Assembly: GCF_036785885.1 (NCBI RefSeq)
Contig: NC_092322.1
Span: 12,546,466-12,610,465 of the forward strand
Direction of reading: 5' to 3'
DNA from: Coffea arabica
Lineage: Eukaryota; Streptophyta; Magnoliopsida; Gentianales; Rubiaceae
DNA: 64,000 nucleotides
Shown: positions 12,116 to 23,575 of the stretch, piece by piece
Layout of the letters: each line of letters starts with the position of its first letter
Numbering within the stretch: the first letter of the stretch is position 1
Notes under the pieces: model-generated
What the model saw: only the letters and a program-made list of their open reading frames with translations
Databases searched by the model: none
Told to the model about the DNA's origin: nothing
Position numbers and translations under genes: made by a program

Positions 12116-13250
12116 GTCCAGCTTTTTTTCCTTATTATACTGCTAATACAAATGCTGGATTAGTATACCAACTAAGCAGACCATTAATAATCGCGCCATT
12201 AAAAGCAGACGCCTTCCTGTTCTCTACCATTGGTCAGCGGATTCCCCTCTCAGCATACGCAGCCAACAATCCATTAATTTTTATCGGCTCCATGCAAAAA
12301 AATGCACGTCTTCGGCCATGCTTTCCCGGGTTCCGGTGCATGCAAGAGAAGCCAGGTAATCATTTCAGCTTCTTTCCCTTGCATTTCAACTTCCTTTTCT
12401 TCTTCCTTTACTTCATTTTGTTCCTTGCTTCCACTTCTTCTTACTCGCGCTTTTCTTCTCCTCTGTTTCCTCCTACGCCTTTCTTCAATCAGTGTTCCTG
12501 CTATTTTTCTGCTGCTCGCTGTTACATCTGCTGTAAGTGCTGCTCCAGTTTCACTGTCCCTAATCCTGTACTAATCTTTATGTTTTTTCCTTTTGTTTTA
12601 CTTTTTCCCCCCCAATTCCTTCTACTTATCCTGCTAATCCTGCTTACAGCTTTATTCTGCCTGTCCATGCTATTATTATTCGTCTTGCATTTTTTTAACT
12701 GCTGTACACTTCTGTTTGTTCTAACGTTTTCACTTTCATTGCATTTTTTCCCTCTTATTTTTTAGCTCACGGCTTAACTTTAGCTGCTACCCACCATTTT
12801 TTGCCCTCTGTTCCTTTTTTTGGTGTCGGCTTCGTGCTCGTACATTGTGTCTGCACTCTATCCATCGTTTGCTTTCTTGGTCATGTTCGTTTTTCCTTTT
12901 TTTGTTATTGCTTCTACGCTTTGCACTGTTGTGATGCTTATTGCTTTTTCCCCTGTCCACTCTTAAACCTCCCAGATTTTGCCGTCTGCAACCTGCTACT
13001 GCTTTCCCTTGTTTCAGCGGATAAGGTACTTACCATTCTTCCTGTAGTCCAGTCACTGTCCTTGCTAATCCATTAATCTCTGTGCTTCTCCTTTTATCGA
13101 CCAATGATTTGCTACTTTTCCCTCCATTTTTTTATATGCCCCGTTATCTTCTTTTCCTTTTACTTCCTGTCTAATGTACCTACTCTGCGGTTGGAAATGC
13201 CTGTAAACCATTCATGTAGTTCTCTCGCCTGTCTCGTATCATATTGCATC

Positions 13251-16200
13251 ATGGATAGAAATGCGAAACGCCGAAAACGTTATGCAGAAATGCCCCCAGA
13301 AAGAAAGGAGGAGCTTTTACGCTGCCAACGGGCAGCTAGCGCGTGTCGTTACGCACAAATGCCACAGGAAAAAAAGGATGATCTTTTACGCCGTCGCAGG
13401 GAGGCAAATGCTTCAAAGAAGAAAAACATTCCCCCTTCTGTCTCTGATTCTGTGCCAAACTCCGGCATTTCTAACAGAAAACGTCCAGCTTCCACTCCTC
13501 AAACTCCATTAGCTCCTGCAGGAACAGTCCTTAGCATTCCTGTTACTTCTGTGCACTCTGCTTCTAATCAGAGTACTGATCTTCTGAGCAGTGATGCGTT
13601 AGCAGGTGGAACTCCATATTCTTTAGGAGTTCAGTCAGAAAACGTGTTACCAGGTGTTGAACTAACGCACCTTCTCAGCTCTACAGTTGCTCCATTGGAA
13701 AGTGACCAGCATGCTTCCTCTTCTGTTGCCGCAAGTTCCATTCCGTCTGGTTTTCGACAAGGTAGCACTTAACTTTAGTTTTCAGCTTTGCGGCCTTAGT
13801 GCCCTTTTCTCATTGTTTATTCCTATTTCTCTCTGCCATTTGCTATTGCAGATTGAACCGTTAAGCTTCTTCTTTTTCCCTCCTGCTTTGTTTTTAAAAA
13901 ACGCCTCCTGATTGTCTATCTGCCTGTTTTCCCTTCGTCATCTGCATTCGTTTTGTTCATCCCTTATAATTGTAATTGTCTTGCTAGATTCGCATTACTC
14001 CCTTCGCCATCCTAATTGTCTTGCTTTCTCCCTTAGCTACAAGCTGTCCCCATCTTCTTACTTTTAAAAAAATATCTTACCTTGTTTTCACTCACAGGGA
14101 ATGCAGCTTGCTGTGACATTGTCACGGTATGCTCCTGTGTCTACAAAAAACCTGCAGCTCAGTTTGCAGTCTAATTGTGTCCATTTAAATCTCTTATTAT
14201 TGCCTTTTCACCTTTAGTTCTTGTCCAGCGTATCCATAAAACAGAGACATCAAAACTCTGCCCTTTGTTCCAGGTCAGCCGCGAATATCTAGGAAACCTA
14301 TTCTCCCTCGCTTAGCCAGGATTCCAGATCATTCTTTGATTCTCCCTGATTCTCCGAATTGCCAGTATTGTGGAGCTATACGGTTCCATTTAGAACCTCC
14401 TAATTTCTGCTGTTCAAGGGGGGAAGTTTCACTGGTCACTGCAGCAATGCCTTATGATCTTCGTCGCCTCTTTATTGGCGATGATGAAGAATGTGACCAT
14501 TTCAGGAAAAATGCTCGTACGTACAACAACAATGTTTCTTTCACTACTTTTGCTGCAAAGTATGATCCAGAATTGACGAAGAATAAGCATGGTGTTTATA
14601 CGTTTCGTGTACAAGGCCAGGTTTATCACTTCCTCGATGGTTTGGTATCACATCGTCATAAACCATCGGGTATTCAGTTATACTTTTTTGATACCGATGA
14701 GGAGCTTGCCAGGAGACTTGATGCTTCCTCTCGGCTCCGCGCAGACACTCTTAAATTGCTTATGCGCATTTTAGCTGCCAATCCCTATGCCAAATTTTTT
14801 AAAGATTTGCGTCATGTTCCTGATCTCGAGCGCCATAGAATTGTTCTTAATTGCAATCCTGCTCTTGATCAGCGTTTGTATAATCTTCCATCCGCTTCTC
14901 AAGTAGCCGCTATATGGACCGAGACTGATGATGAATCAGTTGATAAGTCAGTTCATATTCAGGTTTATAGTCACTCCGATCAGAGTCATATGATTAAGCA
15001 TTACTATGCTTGCTATGACTCTTTACAGTATCATTTATTATTTCCTCGTGGTGAGTCTGGATGGCACCATGGAATCCAAAGGATTACGTGCGAAAATAGG
15101 AAAAGATCCCGTCCTGTTTGTGAAGCTGATATTGCTATTGATCCAGCATCTATCGGTAGTCCATCTGATTTGATTAATCTGGAACAAAGAGGCAAGTATA
15201 AACTTAGTTTCTTAGAGGCATGGTCATATTTTTCAAACATATTGTCTATTTCTCCATGTTGTTAATACGTAGTTCCATTTTGTTTCAGCCGCTGATCGTG
15301 GCAAGAAACAGAAAACTAACGTCACTGCTAGGGAATACTACTGTTATAGGTTTCAAATGAGACATGATGATGAGTCCATGTTGTTACATGCGCTGAGATT
15401 GTTGCAGCAGTATGTTGTTGATATCTACGTTAAGATAGAGACATCTAGGCTTGAATTCCACCGGAAAAAACAGAATACCATACGGACTGAAGCTCTTCAA
15501 GGAATAATGGATAGTGTCTCTTTAGGCCAAACGTTAGGTTCTAAAGTTGGCCGGCGAATATATTTACCAGCTACTTTTCTCGGAGGCCCGCGGGATATGA
15601 GGCGTAGATATCTTGATGCAATGGCTCTGGTCCAGAAATATGGAAAACCTGACATTTTCTTGACCATGACATGCAATCCCCTGTGGCCAGAAATTAAGGC
15701 ACATTTAAAGTACAAAGAGAAACCTCAGGACAGGCCTGATCTTTTAGCTAGAGTGTTCAGGGCAAAGTTTGAAATCCTGAAAACAGAGTTGGTTACAAAG
15801 AAATTATTTGGAGACGTTGCAGCATATGTTTATGTTATTGAATTCCAAAAAAGAGGCTTCCCTCATGCTCACCTACTGCTTATATTGAAACCGCAGTTTA
15901 AACCTCTTAATCCAGAGGCCTATGATAAAATTGTTTCTGCTGAACTGCCTGATCGTCAAGAACATCCTCATCTTTATTCTCTAGTTGTAAGGCACATGAT
16001 TCACGGCCCTTGTGGAAAAATGAACAAAAACAGCCCTTGTATGAAAAACGGTGTTTGCAAAAGTCACTATCCAAAAGGGTATTCTGAACATACGACTCAC
16101 GGCGAGGATAGCTATCCGAATTATCGTAGGCGAGACGATGGCAAGAAAATCCGAGTCAAAGGCTATGATTTGGATAATAGGTGGGTCATCCCGTATACTC

Positions 16201-18726
16201 CGTACTTGCTAGCTCTGATTGATTGTCACATCAATGTTGAAATCTGTTCAACCATCAAATTAGTCAAGTATTTATACAAATACATATTTAAAGGCCATGA
16301 CCTTGTCAACTTCCACATCATAGCTGATGAAACACCTCAGGATATCGATGAGATCAAGGAATTTCAGCGAGGTCGTTGGGTTTCTCCTCCAGAAGCTTTG
16401 TGGCGGATTTATGCATTTCGCTTGAATGAAATGACCCCTGCTGTTTACAGTCTTCAGGTTCATCTTCCTGGTCACCAATATGTTTCCTTCAATCAGGATT
16501 CTGATCTTTCACAACTCTTAGAGAAAATTGACTTCTCCAGAACTATGTTAACTGAGTTCTTTAGAATGAACCGTGTAAACAAAAAAGCTCAGAGCCTCAG
16601 ATGTTTGTATAGAGATTTTGCTCAGCACTTTGTGTGGACACCTGCTACGAGAAAGTGGACAGAAAGAAGTAAGCATAAGGTTATTGGCAGGTTAGTCACT
16701 GTCAAACCAAGCGAAGGGGATAGGTATTATTTAAGACTTTTTCTCTCACATGTTCGCGCTCCTACATCCTTTGATGACTTGTTGACAGTTAATGGATGTA
16801 AAATGAATTCGTTTAGAGAGGCTGCTTTAGAGCTTGGCCTCTTAGAATCTGATTCCTATATTGAGGCAACACTTGAAGAAGCTGCTGGTTTTCAGATGCC
16901 TTTTTCGCTTAGATTTTTATTTGCTACTTTGCTTTTGCATTGTGCTGCAACAAATCCAAGTCTTTTGTGGGAAAAATTTGAAATGGAGATTTCTAGAGAC
17001 TTCGCACGAGCGCAGGTACAGACTCATTGTTCAGCTGCTGAAGTAAGGCGGAAAGTTCTGTTTGATATTAACAAATCGCTCCAGCATATGGGGAGGCATA
17101 TCAGTGAGTATAAGTTGGTTACAGATTCTATTACTCTCAGCTGTCATGAAAGCATGACCAAGGAAGTAGACAGTGAAATGAATATTGTGGTGTCGTCGGA
17201 AGATCTCTTGATAGCTTCTAAGTTAAATGCAGAGCAAAAACATGCTTATGATTTGATATTGCAGTCTGTTTTTTCGTCCAAAGGCCAGAGTTTTTTCATT
17301 GATGGTCCAGGGGGGACCGGAAAAACGTTTTTGTATCGCTCTCTTCTTGCGACACTTAGATCGCAGGGATATATTGCGATAGCTGTAGCAACTTCAGGAG
17401 TTGCAGCATCACTTCTTCCTGGAGGAAGGACTGCTCACTCCAGATTTAAAATTCCGTTGGACTTTTCCAGAAATAAAACGTGTCAGTTGAGCAAGCAGAG
17501 CAGCATGGCACAGTTAATCATTGAATGTAAGTTATTCTTGTGGGATGAAGCATCAATGGCAAAAAGAGACACTATTCAAGCATTTGACGAATTGTTGAAA
17601 GATCTAATGGAGACTAGCGATCCTTTTGGAGGTAAAGTTGTAGTTTTTGGGGGCGATTTTCGCCAAACTCTCCCCGTTATTCAAGGAGCTACCAAGGACC
17701 AGCTAATTCAGGCTAGCCTCCTGCATTCTTCATTATGGTCTTGTATGCACAAAATAAAGCTAAAACACAACATGAGGGCTGTCTTAGATCCTGCCTTTTC
17801 GCGATTCTTGCTCGCTGTTGGGGAAGGTGCAGAACCTGTTGATGCAGATAACCAGATTTGCTTACCAGGTCATATGGTTATACCATTCCACAATATAAAA
17901 GATTCTTTAGACAGGTCCTCTCCATTTCCTGTGCTTCATCGCGCATTCCTGTCCTTTTTCATCTGTATTACTTCGTTTATCTTTCACAGATTTCTAACAA
18001 AAAAAAATTTCGCCCAGGCTGATAGCTTACACGTTTCCAGATTTGAATCTCTACTCATCTAATCCGTATGAGATGATCAGTAGATGTATTTTAACCCCAA
18101 AAAACACCTCTGTTGAAGACATCAATGAAATGATGATTCAGAGGTTTCCTGGACAGCTTTTTACTTATACAAGCTCTGACCAAACTGTTGATCAGAGATT
18201 CCAGGCAGATTATGAGGACTTTTTGAATTCTCAAAATCCAAAGGGTCTTCCTCCACACAAGCTCATGCTAAAAGAAAGTTGTCCCTTAATCTTGCTCAGA
18301 AATCTAAATCCAGCTGAAGGATTGTGCAATGGCACAAGACTTATTTGTCGGCAGCTAAGACGGCACACTATCTGTGCTGAGATAGCTTTTGGTCAGTATA
18401 AAGGGAAAAAGATTTTCATTCCCAGAATCCCATTGCAGACACCTGATAATGAAAAAAATGGGATTCCATTCATCAGAAGACAATTTCCAGTTCGCCTTTG
18501 TTTTGCAATGACAATTAACAAGGCTCAAGGCCAAACTCTTGACTATGTTGGTGTATATCTAAAGGAGCCCGTATTTTCTCATGGCCAACTATACGTTGCC
18601 TTGTCCAGAGCAAAGACTGCTGATGCAGTTAAAGTCCTCATACTTCCAGGAACTTTTGCTGAAATCAAAACTGACTGCAAAACAAGAAATATTGTGTTTG
18701 ATGAAATATTGCAGTTGTCTAATTGA
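13251..18726 (+). CDS. Helitron Rep-helicase (rolling-circle transposase)
   Basis: Transposase that nicks and joins single DNA strands and unwinds DNA for rolling-circle transposition. The best model has four exons: 13251-13761, 14274-15191, 15289-17914 and 18018-18726, giving 1587 residues without a stop. The N-terminus has two related copies of a basic motif (YAEMPPERKEELL and YAQMPQEKKDDLL), then a Ser/Thr-rich linker and a Cys-rich CQYC...CC patch. The Rep part has the HUH motif FPHAHLLL (about residue 667) and the two-tyrosine motif KYLYKYIFKG (about 802). The C-terminal PIF1-like helicase has Walker A GPGGTGKT (about 1150), Walker B LFLWDEAS, GGDFRQTLPV, and a final INKAQGQT...YVALSRA. 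Intron 2 has a GC donor (AG|GCAAGT). The first junction is the least certain. The stop is 134 bp before the RPA-like start, so the two may share a transcript. Confidence 0.92.
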
Positions 18727-18860
18727 TCACTTGCACTGTTCGTAGGTAGCTTGCACATTTAAATGTTTTTAGCTTTTGTTTTCAGAACTTATACTTTGAT
18801 TTTACCTTCCAAACTGAAATCCCTTGCTTATTTACTCTTATTATTGCTAACGAGTGCAGG

Positions 18861-21248
18861 ATGTGCACTATATTATCTATCAATGATGTTGAGGTCGGTA
18901 TGGAGAAATGGACAGCAAAGGTCACTGTCCAGGAGAAACAGCAAGTTACCTCATCACTTAGCACACCAACTAGGAAACAGAAGTTTATCTTCATTGATTC
19001 TGAGGTATTCAGTGCACTTGACCTTCTATTCTCAAAATCTTATGTGATAAACTTAGGACTTTAAACGCTGCTCATTTGTCGACCATCATAATATTTCTTT
19101 TCCAGGGATCAAAGGTTGAAGGCATCATATTTAATGCTGATATTGCTATAATGAGCCCTAGAATAGAGGTTTACAAAAAATACCTCATCTCCAATGCTCA
19201 GGTCAAAAGAATCCCTGAAAACTTTAGAACCACTGAGCTAGCAGTCCAATGGATAATCACCAGTCGAACAATTATTGAAGAGATTGTAGACAATGAGGAT
19301 GTTATGGCTGCAAAGTTTACGTATACAAACTTTACGGACTTGGCACAGTACATGGACCGCAAGGACATTTCTGTTGGTCAGTAGCTTTCTTTTTAACCAT
19401 ACTGATGTACCTTGGTTATTATATGCTTTAAGTCTTATTTTTTGAATTCCTCTCACTAGATATTATGGGAATTGTTATTGCTGCTTTGGATGAAAAAACT
19501 GTCACCGTAAATTCAAAGGAAGCACGAGTCCAAAAACTAGTTCTTGTTAATGAAGAGTAAGGAATCTTTGCTTTTGTATACAATGACTATCTGGTGTTGC
19601 AGATTGCAGCCTTTTCCAAACAAAAAAATTAATAGTTTCTCTGTTTCAAATATGTCAGATTGCAGACACTTATGCTGTCTATGTGGAATGCTTTTATTGA
19701 CAATGAAGGCTCCAAGATTATTTCGGAAATTCAGAACTATCCTGTTCTTATTGGAAGAAGGCTAAAGGTTCAAAATTATAATGGTGAGTATAACAGTTGC
19801 CGGTTACATGTTTTGCCATCTAACCTTTTCCATCTGTTCATTTTTTCAAATCACATGTTGCTTCCCCTTTTCTTTTTTTAAGGAGTGGCTCTTTCTACTT
19901 GGTTTGATTCAGCAATTCTTGTGAATCCACCTGTCCAAGAAGCAAGGGAACTCAAGAACTGGTTCTGCTCTTATAGTTTTCAGTATTTGTTGCTTATGGA
20001 CTTTATATACATTATCTGTTTCTTGACAATCAGAGATACTTACGAGCTGGTGCCACTCTTTTATTTTTCAACCTCGAGTACGCAATAAAAAAATGCTCTT
20101 TTCCCTGCTTGCCTTACCATTTTAATAACCTATACACAGGGCAAGTAGAAATGCCAAATGCCTTGCAGACATTGTTGCAAAGAGAACATACAGTCGATAC
20201 AATCCTGATCTCTCTTTCCAAGCAGATCAAAAAATTACTGATATATCAAATATCAGCTCAAAACACAAGGTACTGTCTTGATTGCAGCATTATCAGTGGA
20301 TTTCAGCCTTCAAATAGTTTGACTAATTCATATACTAGCTTTATTCTCAGAATGTGTGGGTGAAAGCATCATTCTCATTTGATCACATTTTTCAAAAATT
20401 TTGGTACATGGGGTGTGAAAATTGCTTCCGCTCCACGTCTGCTGACTATGGTGTCTTGTTCATGTGTAATACTTGTAAACAAAAGCACAAGTCTGAACCA
20501 AGGTCTGACCATCATTACTTTATTTGTTTCTTATCATTTCTTCTGCTACTGCTCATTACATTATCATTTCTTTTCCTCTGTTGTGCCTTATATAAAACTT
20601 GCATATTTAATAGGTGTAAATTTGATGTTGACCTCTCTGATGACACCGGAACAGTCACAGCCACAATGTTTGGCGATTTAGCTGAGAAACTGCTAACGTT
20701 CACAGCAAAAGAAGCAATGGAGCATTATTTTCAGGTTTACTCTTACCATGCCGCGTCAGCACATATGTATGTGTATTTATGTATATGTATATAAATTCTT
20801 TTGTTTTGTCCACTGCAGAATATGGTGTTACCACTTGAGGTTCTGCATGAAGACCTAAAATCCAAGAAATTCCTTGCGTACATTAGACCTGTACAGGTTC
20901 CCTTGGCTGATGCAAAACAACGTTTCACAATGGTATACTACAAGGAAGCTTCTGATGAACAAGTTTCTGTTACAGGCTCCAGTGAACAGGCCTTTACTTG
21001 TCCTTCATCAGGTTATAGCCTTTACTTAATCATCTTTGTTTCACATGTGCATGAATAGACCTATTTGTTTTTCTATAGAAGAGGCATCTTACTGAATCAG
21101 GTATGGTTACTACTTTTCAGCAGGCGGAACGTCTTCTTCAAAAGCTAAAGTTTGTCTTCTTCAAAAATTTGACGAGTCAGATGAGCAGAGGCAATTAAGC
21201 TCTGAAGCTCTTCAGACCAGCCCCAAGAAAAAAGCTAGACAAGCTTAG
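18861..21248 (+). CDS. Helitron-encoded RPA1-like single-strand DNA-binding protein
   Basis: Replication protein A large-subunit homologue carried by many plant Helitrons, thought to protect the displaced single strand. Ten exons join in frame to 479 residues: 18861-19004, 19106-19376, 19460-19556, 19659-19783, 19883-19961, 20140-20269, 20351-20502, 20614-20734, 20819-21011 and 21121-21248. The N-terminal part (MEKWTAKVTVQEK) and the middle resemble OB folds. Residues 304-324 form a CxxC-x13-CxxC zinc ribbon (CENC...CNTC) as in the RPA1 C-terminal fold. A basic tail (PKKKARQA) could act as a nuclear signal. The last acceptor could also be three bases later. The chosen ATG directly follows a possible acceptor (GTGCAG), so an upstream exon is possible. 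Confidence 0.88.
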
Positions 21249-21780
21249 AATTGTTTCCTTTCCAAGCAAACTATCTTTTTTCCTGCGTTGGCTCCTAGGT
21301 GCCTTTTTGTGTGGTGAAGGACACCAAGTCTCAACATTTTTAAGACCACTATCATGCTACTGATATGCCTTGCAAATGCTCAGGGATTTTCATGATTCTG
21401 AACTTTGTATTTCTACACACTCTTACGTTTTGCCTGTTAATTTGCATGCCTTTTGCAACTTAATTTGAAAACGCCATAATCTATAATGTTACCACATCAA
21501 GTACAATAATCGCTATAATCATCCTGTACCATTCATTTTGTTTGGAATTAGCATTGACTGCCAGCAGCAAAGAACGTTCCACTCTCCAGTGCATTTATCA
21601 AAGCTTTTACCTTTCCAATTCATTCCTTCTGGAACAATGTGCGATGACTTAACTGTTGCCTTCAAACATCAAACCACGCTGCATCTTTCCAAGACTGCCT
21701 TTTCTGCATCCATTACTGATCCTACAGCTATTAGTTCAGCCACTTTAAATAAATTCACTGGTTACCAGATACTCTTACAG

Positions 21781-22950
21781 GCCAATTAATGCTATCTGTT
21801 CATGTTATGAAGGCCCTATATATATATTTGCCAAGAACAACCTTCTAAAATATTCAGCCTCAAAAGCTAATTACACTTATAACAACCAAGTATGGAGTTC
21901 TCTGAAAGCGTTGAATCCTCCAGTCTTCCGCCAAATATTACCGGCAGCATGGAATGCTGCTTCTTCTTTAGGAGTAGCGGTTCTAAGCAGGTACTTTTGA
22001 TTCTGTATAGTTTTTTTCCTCATGACATGTGCCTTCTTTAACGATAACCAAAGTTTTTCAAAATAATTAGATATTCCCTGCTCAATTTCTGCTGCTTCTA
22101 AGAAACCATCAACAGCGTACAATAACTATTCGAGAAGGCTATAGAACATGGACTATCAGCATTTTAGAAACTTGGTTTGGAGAAGGTTGGCAAGACTTCT
22201 GCGAGAATAATATCATCCATGAAGACGACACAATGTTCCTTCGACATTCCGGAAACTTGGTGTTCGACGTCCTCCATTACTCAGCAACAAAAACGCATGG
22301 CTACTTACCTTGGAGTCATCCACTACCTAGTTTGTTGGATGCTCCAGAACATGTTATCGCAAAAAGTTAGTTTTCTCATGCTTAAACACTTCCAAATTTT
22401 TAGCATTGTCCTTGTTTAATTTGCTAGCTTTGTACGCTTACCTTTTTTATGAAACACAGAACAAAGAATGCATTGTCAGAGAGTAGCATCAGCAATGAAA
22501 CCAGATTTCGTTCAAGACATCGCTGATGGTCTATCATTCTATGAGATCTTCACTCAGGAAAACCAACATAATTTTGTAAGCTTCAGTTATCTCTTGTTTT
22601 ATTTTTTCATTCGCTGCTTTCTTTCCCACTAATAACTTTTTCCTTTTGGTGAACAACAGAAAGTGCCCAAATTTGTATCCTTCTTCATACACGGTGACAG
22701 AACTCCTCTGGTCACCCTACGAACTGGAAACAAGACAATCACTGTTGGAATGCGTCGGAGACGGTTTGCAACAAATTGGAACACATTTGCTTTTGAGCAT
22801 CAGCTACAATTTGGCGACGCTTTAGTATTTATCCCTGAAACAAAGTCCTGCTATACTGTCCTCATCTTCGACAAGCATGGAGTCGAAAAGTTGTTCCCCT
22901 GGTACAATAAGTTCTGCATCTTCTCTGATGCACCAACCAGTAAAACTTAG
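21781..22950 (+). CDS. B3-domain protein inside the Helitron (two B3 domains)
   Basis: Plant-type B3 DNA-binding protein (REM-like) encoded between the RPA-like gene and the Helitron 3' end. Exons: about 21781-21990, 22103-22365, 22460-22575 and 22660-22950; the last three have GT-AG borders and matching phases. The first B3-like domain reads FRQILPAAWNAASSLGVAVL..., then RTITIREGYRTW, GEGWQDFCENNIIHEDD and MFLRHSGNLVFDVLHY. The second reads KVPKFVSFFI, LVTLRTGNKTITVGM, NWNTFAFEHQLQFGDALVFI and YTVLIFDKHG. These follow the B3 pattern of a GW-x-F helix and a final hydrophobic strand. In the frame giving the full first domain I find no ATG: it opens after a stop at 21746-21748, and TTACAG at 21780 could be an acceptor for an upstream exon. 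A second model starts at ATG 21892, uses acceptor CAACAG at 22115 and gives 251 residues but loses the start of the first domain. Whether it is a captured host gene or a standing Helitron gene is unknown. Confidence 0.72.
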
Positions 22951-23543
22951 CCAACTTCTTTTACGTTTATTCCAGGAGAAACCTTGTCCTTCTTATATGT
23001 TCACTAAGCATGTGAATGCCAGCTTCTATTGTCTTTTATTTTTTCCATAGGGAATTTACCTTTGCAGTACGCAGATTTATTCCAACCATTCAGGGAATTG
23101 CAGCCAAATTAATGTTCTTTAATTCTATCAAATACAGGAAATTATTTTGCCTGCATGGAGTTATCTCTTCACTTTAAATGGCTACAATTTTTTATAAACT
23201 TGTTGCACTAACAGTGGGACAAATATTTAAGTTTATTATATTCTACTTTAATTATCCCCTTTTTAACTAATGCCAGGTTGTCCATTTCCTTAATTTATAA
23301 TTGCATTCCGCTGCTCACCAAATCCCACGTAAGATGGCAACAAATAAATTTCTGCTAGCCTTTGGATTCTTGATTTAGATGGCTGTGTCATTTGAATTAA
23401 TGGTTAGTGTATCCTTTTTTCCATCTTTTTAATTATCTCCCCTACACCACCTAATTTTTACTCAACATACTACAAATACAAATTACAGTACTTTATTAAA
23501 TTCATGCTCTGTAACGCTCCTCCTGGGCATTACATTAATTCTT

Positions 23544-23575
23544 TACCGTGCGCAAGCACGGTATATTTCTGCTAG
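23544..23575 (+). other. Helitron 3' terminus: hairpin plus CTAG
   Basis: A perfect 8-bp stem TACCGTGC / GCACGGTA with loop GCAA (23544-23563) is followed by TATTTCTGCTAG and then T. Helitron 3' ends have a short GC-rich hairpin about 10-12 bases before CTRR and insert between A and T, so this fixes the right border. Confidence 0.93.

Larger units (their letters stand above)
11385..23575 (+). mobile_element. Large Helitron encoding Rep-helicase, RPA-like and B3 proteins
   Basis: A rolling-circle transposon of about 12.2 kb. The 3' end is exact: hairpin at 23544-23563, then TATTTCTGCTAG ending at 23575 and followed by T, as expected for insertion between A and T. The 5' end is only approximate. 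Near 11,400 the sequence TATATAAAGTGGGAATGG resembles Helitron 5' subterminal DNA, but I could not find a convincing A|TC junction, so the given start is a guess within about 100 bp. From 11.4 to 13.25 kb the plus strand is strongly pyrimidine-rich, with a more balanced patch at 12.13-12.35 kb that may be a non-coding first exon of the Rep gene. Cargo in order: Rep-helicase, RPA-like, B3 protein, all on the plus strand. Open Rep and RPA frames mean the copy may be young and autonomous. Confidence 0.85.

Noticed and set aside
11288..13076. Several open frames of 60-238 codons rich in Phe, Leu, Ser and Cys
   Set aside because: They arise from strong pyrimidine bias, which removes stops. They lack any domain, overlap one another in different frames and lie in the Helitron leader.
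14098..14126. Small candidate exon in the Rep gene (G N A A C C D I V T)
   Set aside because: It has splice-like borders, but including it breaks the phase with the next exon. Joining 13761 directly to 14274 keeps the frame.
15357..18062. End of the long Rep frame reading ADSLHVSRFESLLI to a stop at 18062
   Set aside because: Splicing 17914 to 18018 gives LIAYTFPDLNLY, the conserved helicase wording. The run-on frame is intron read-through.
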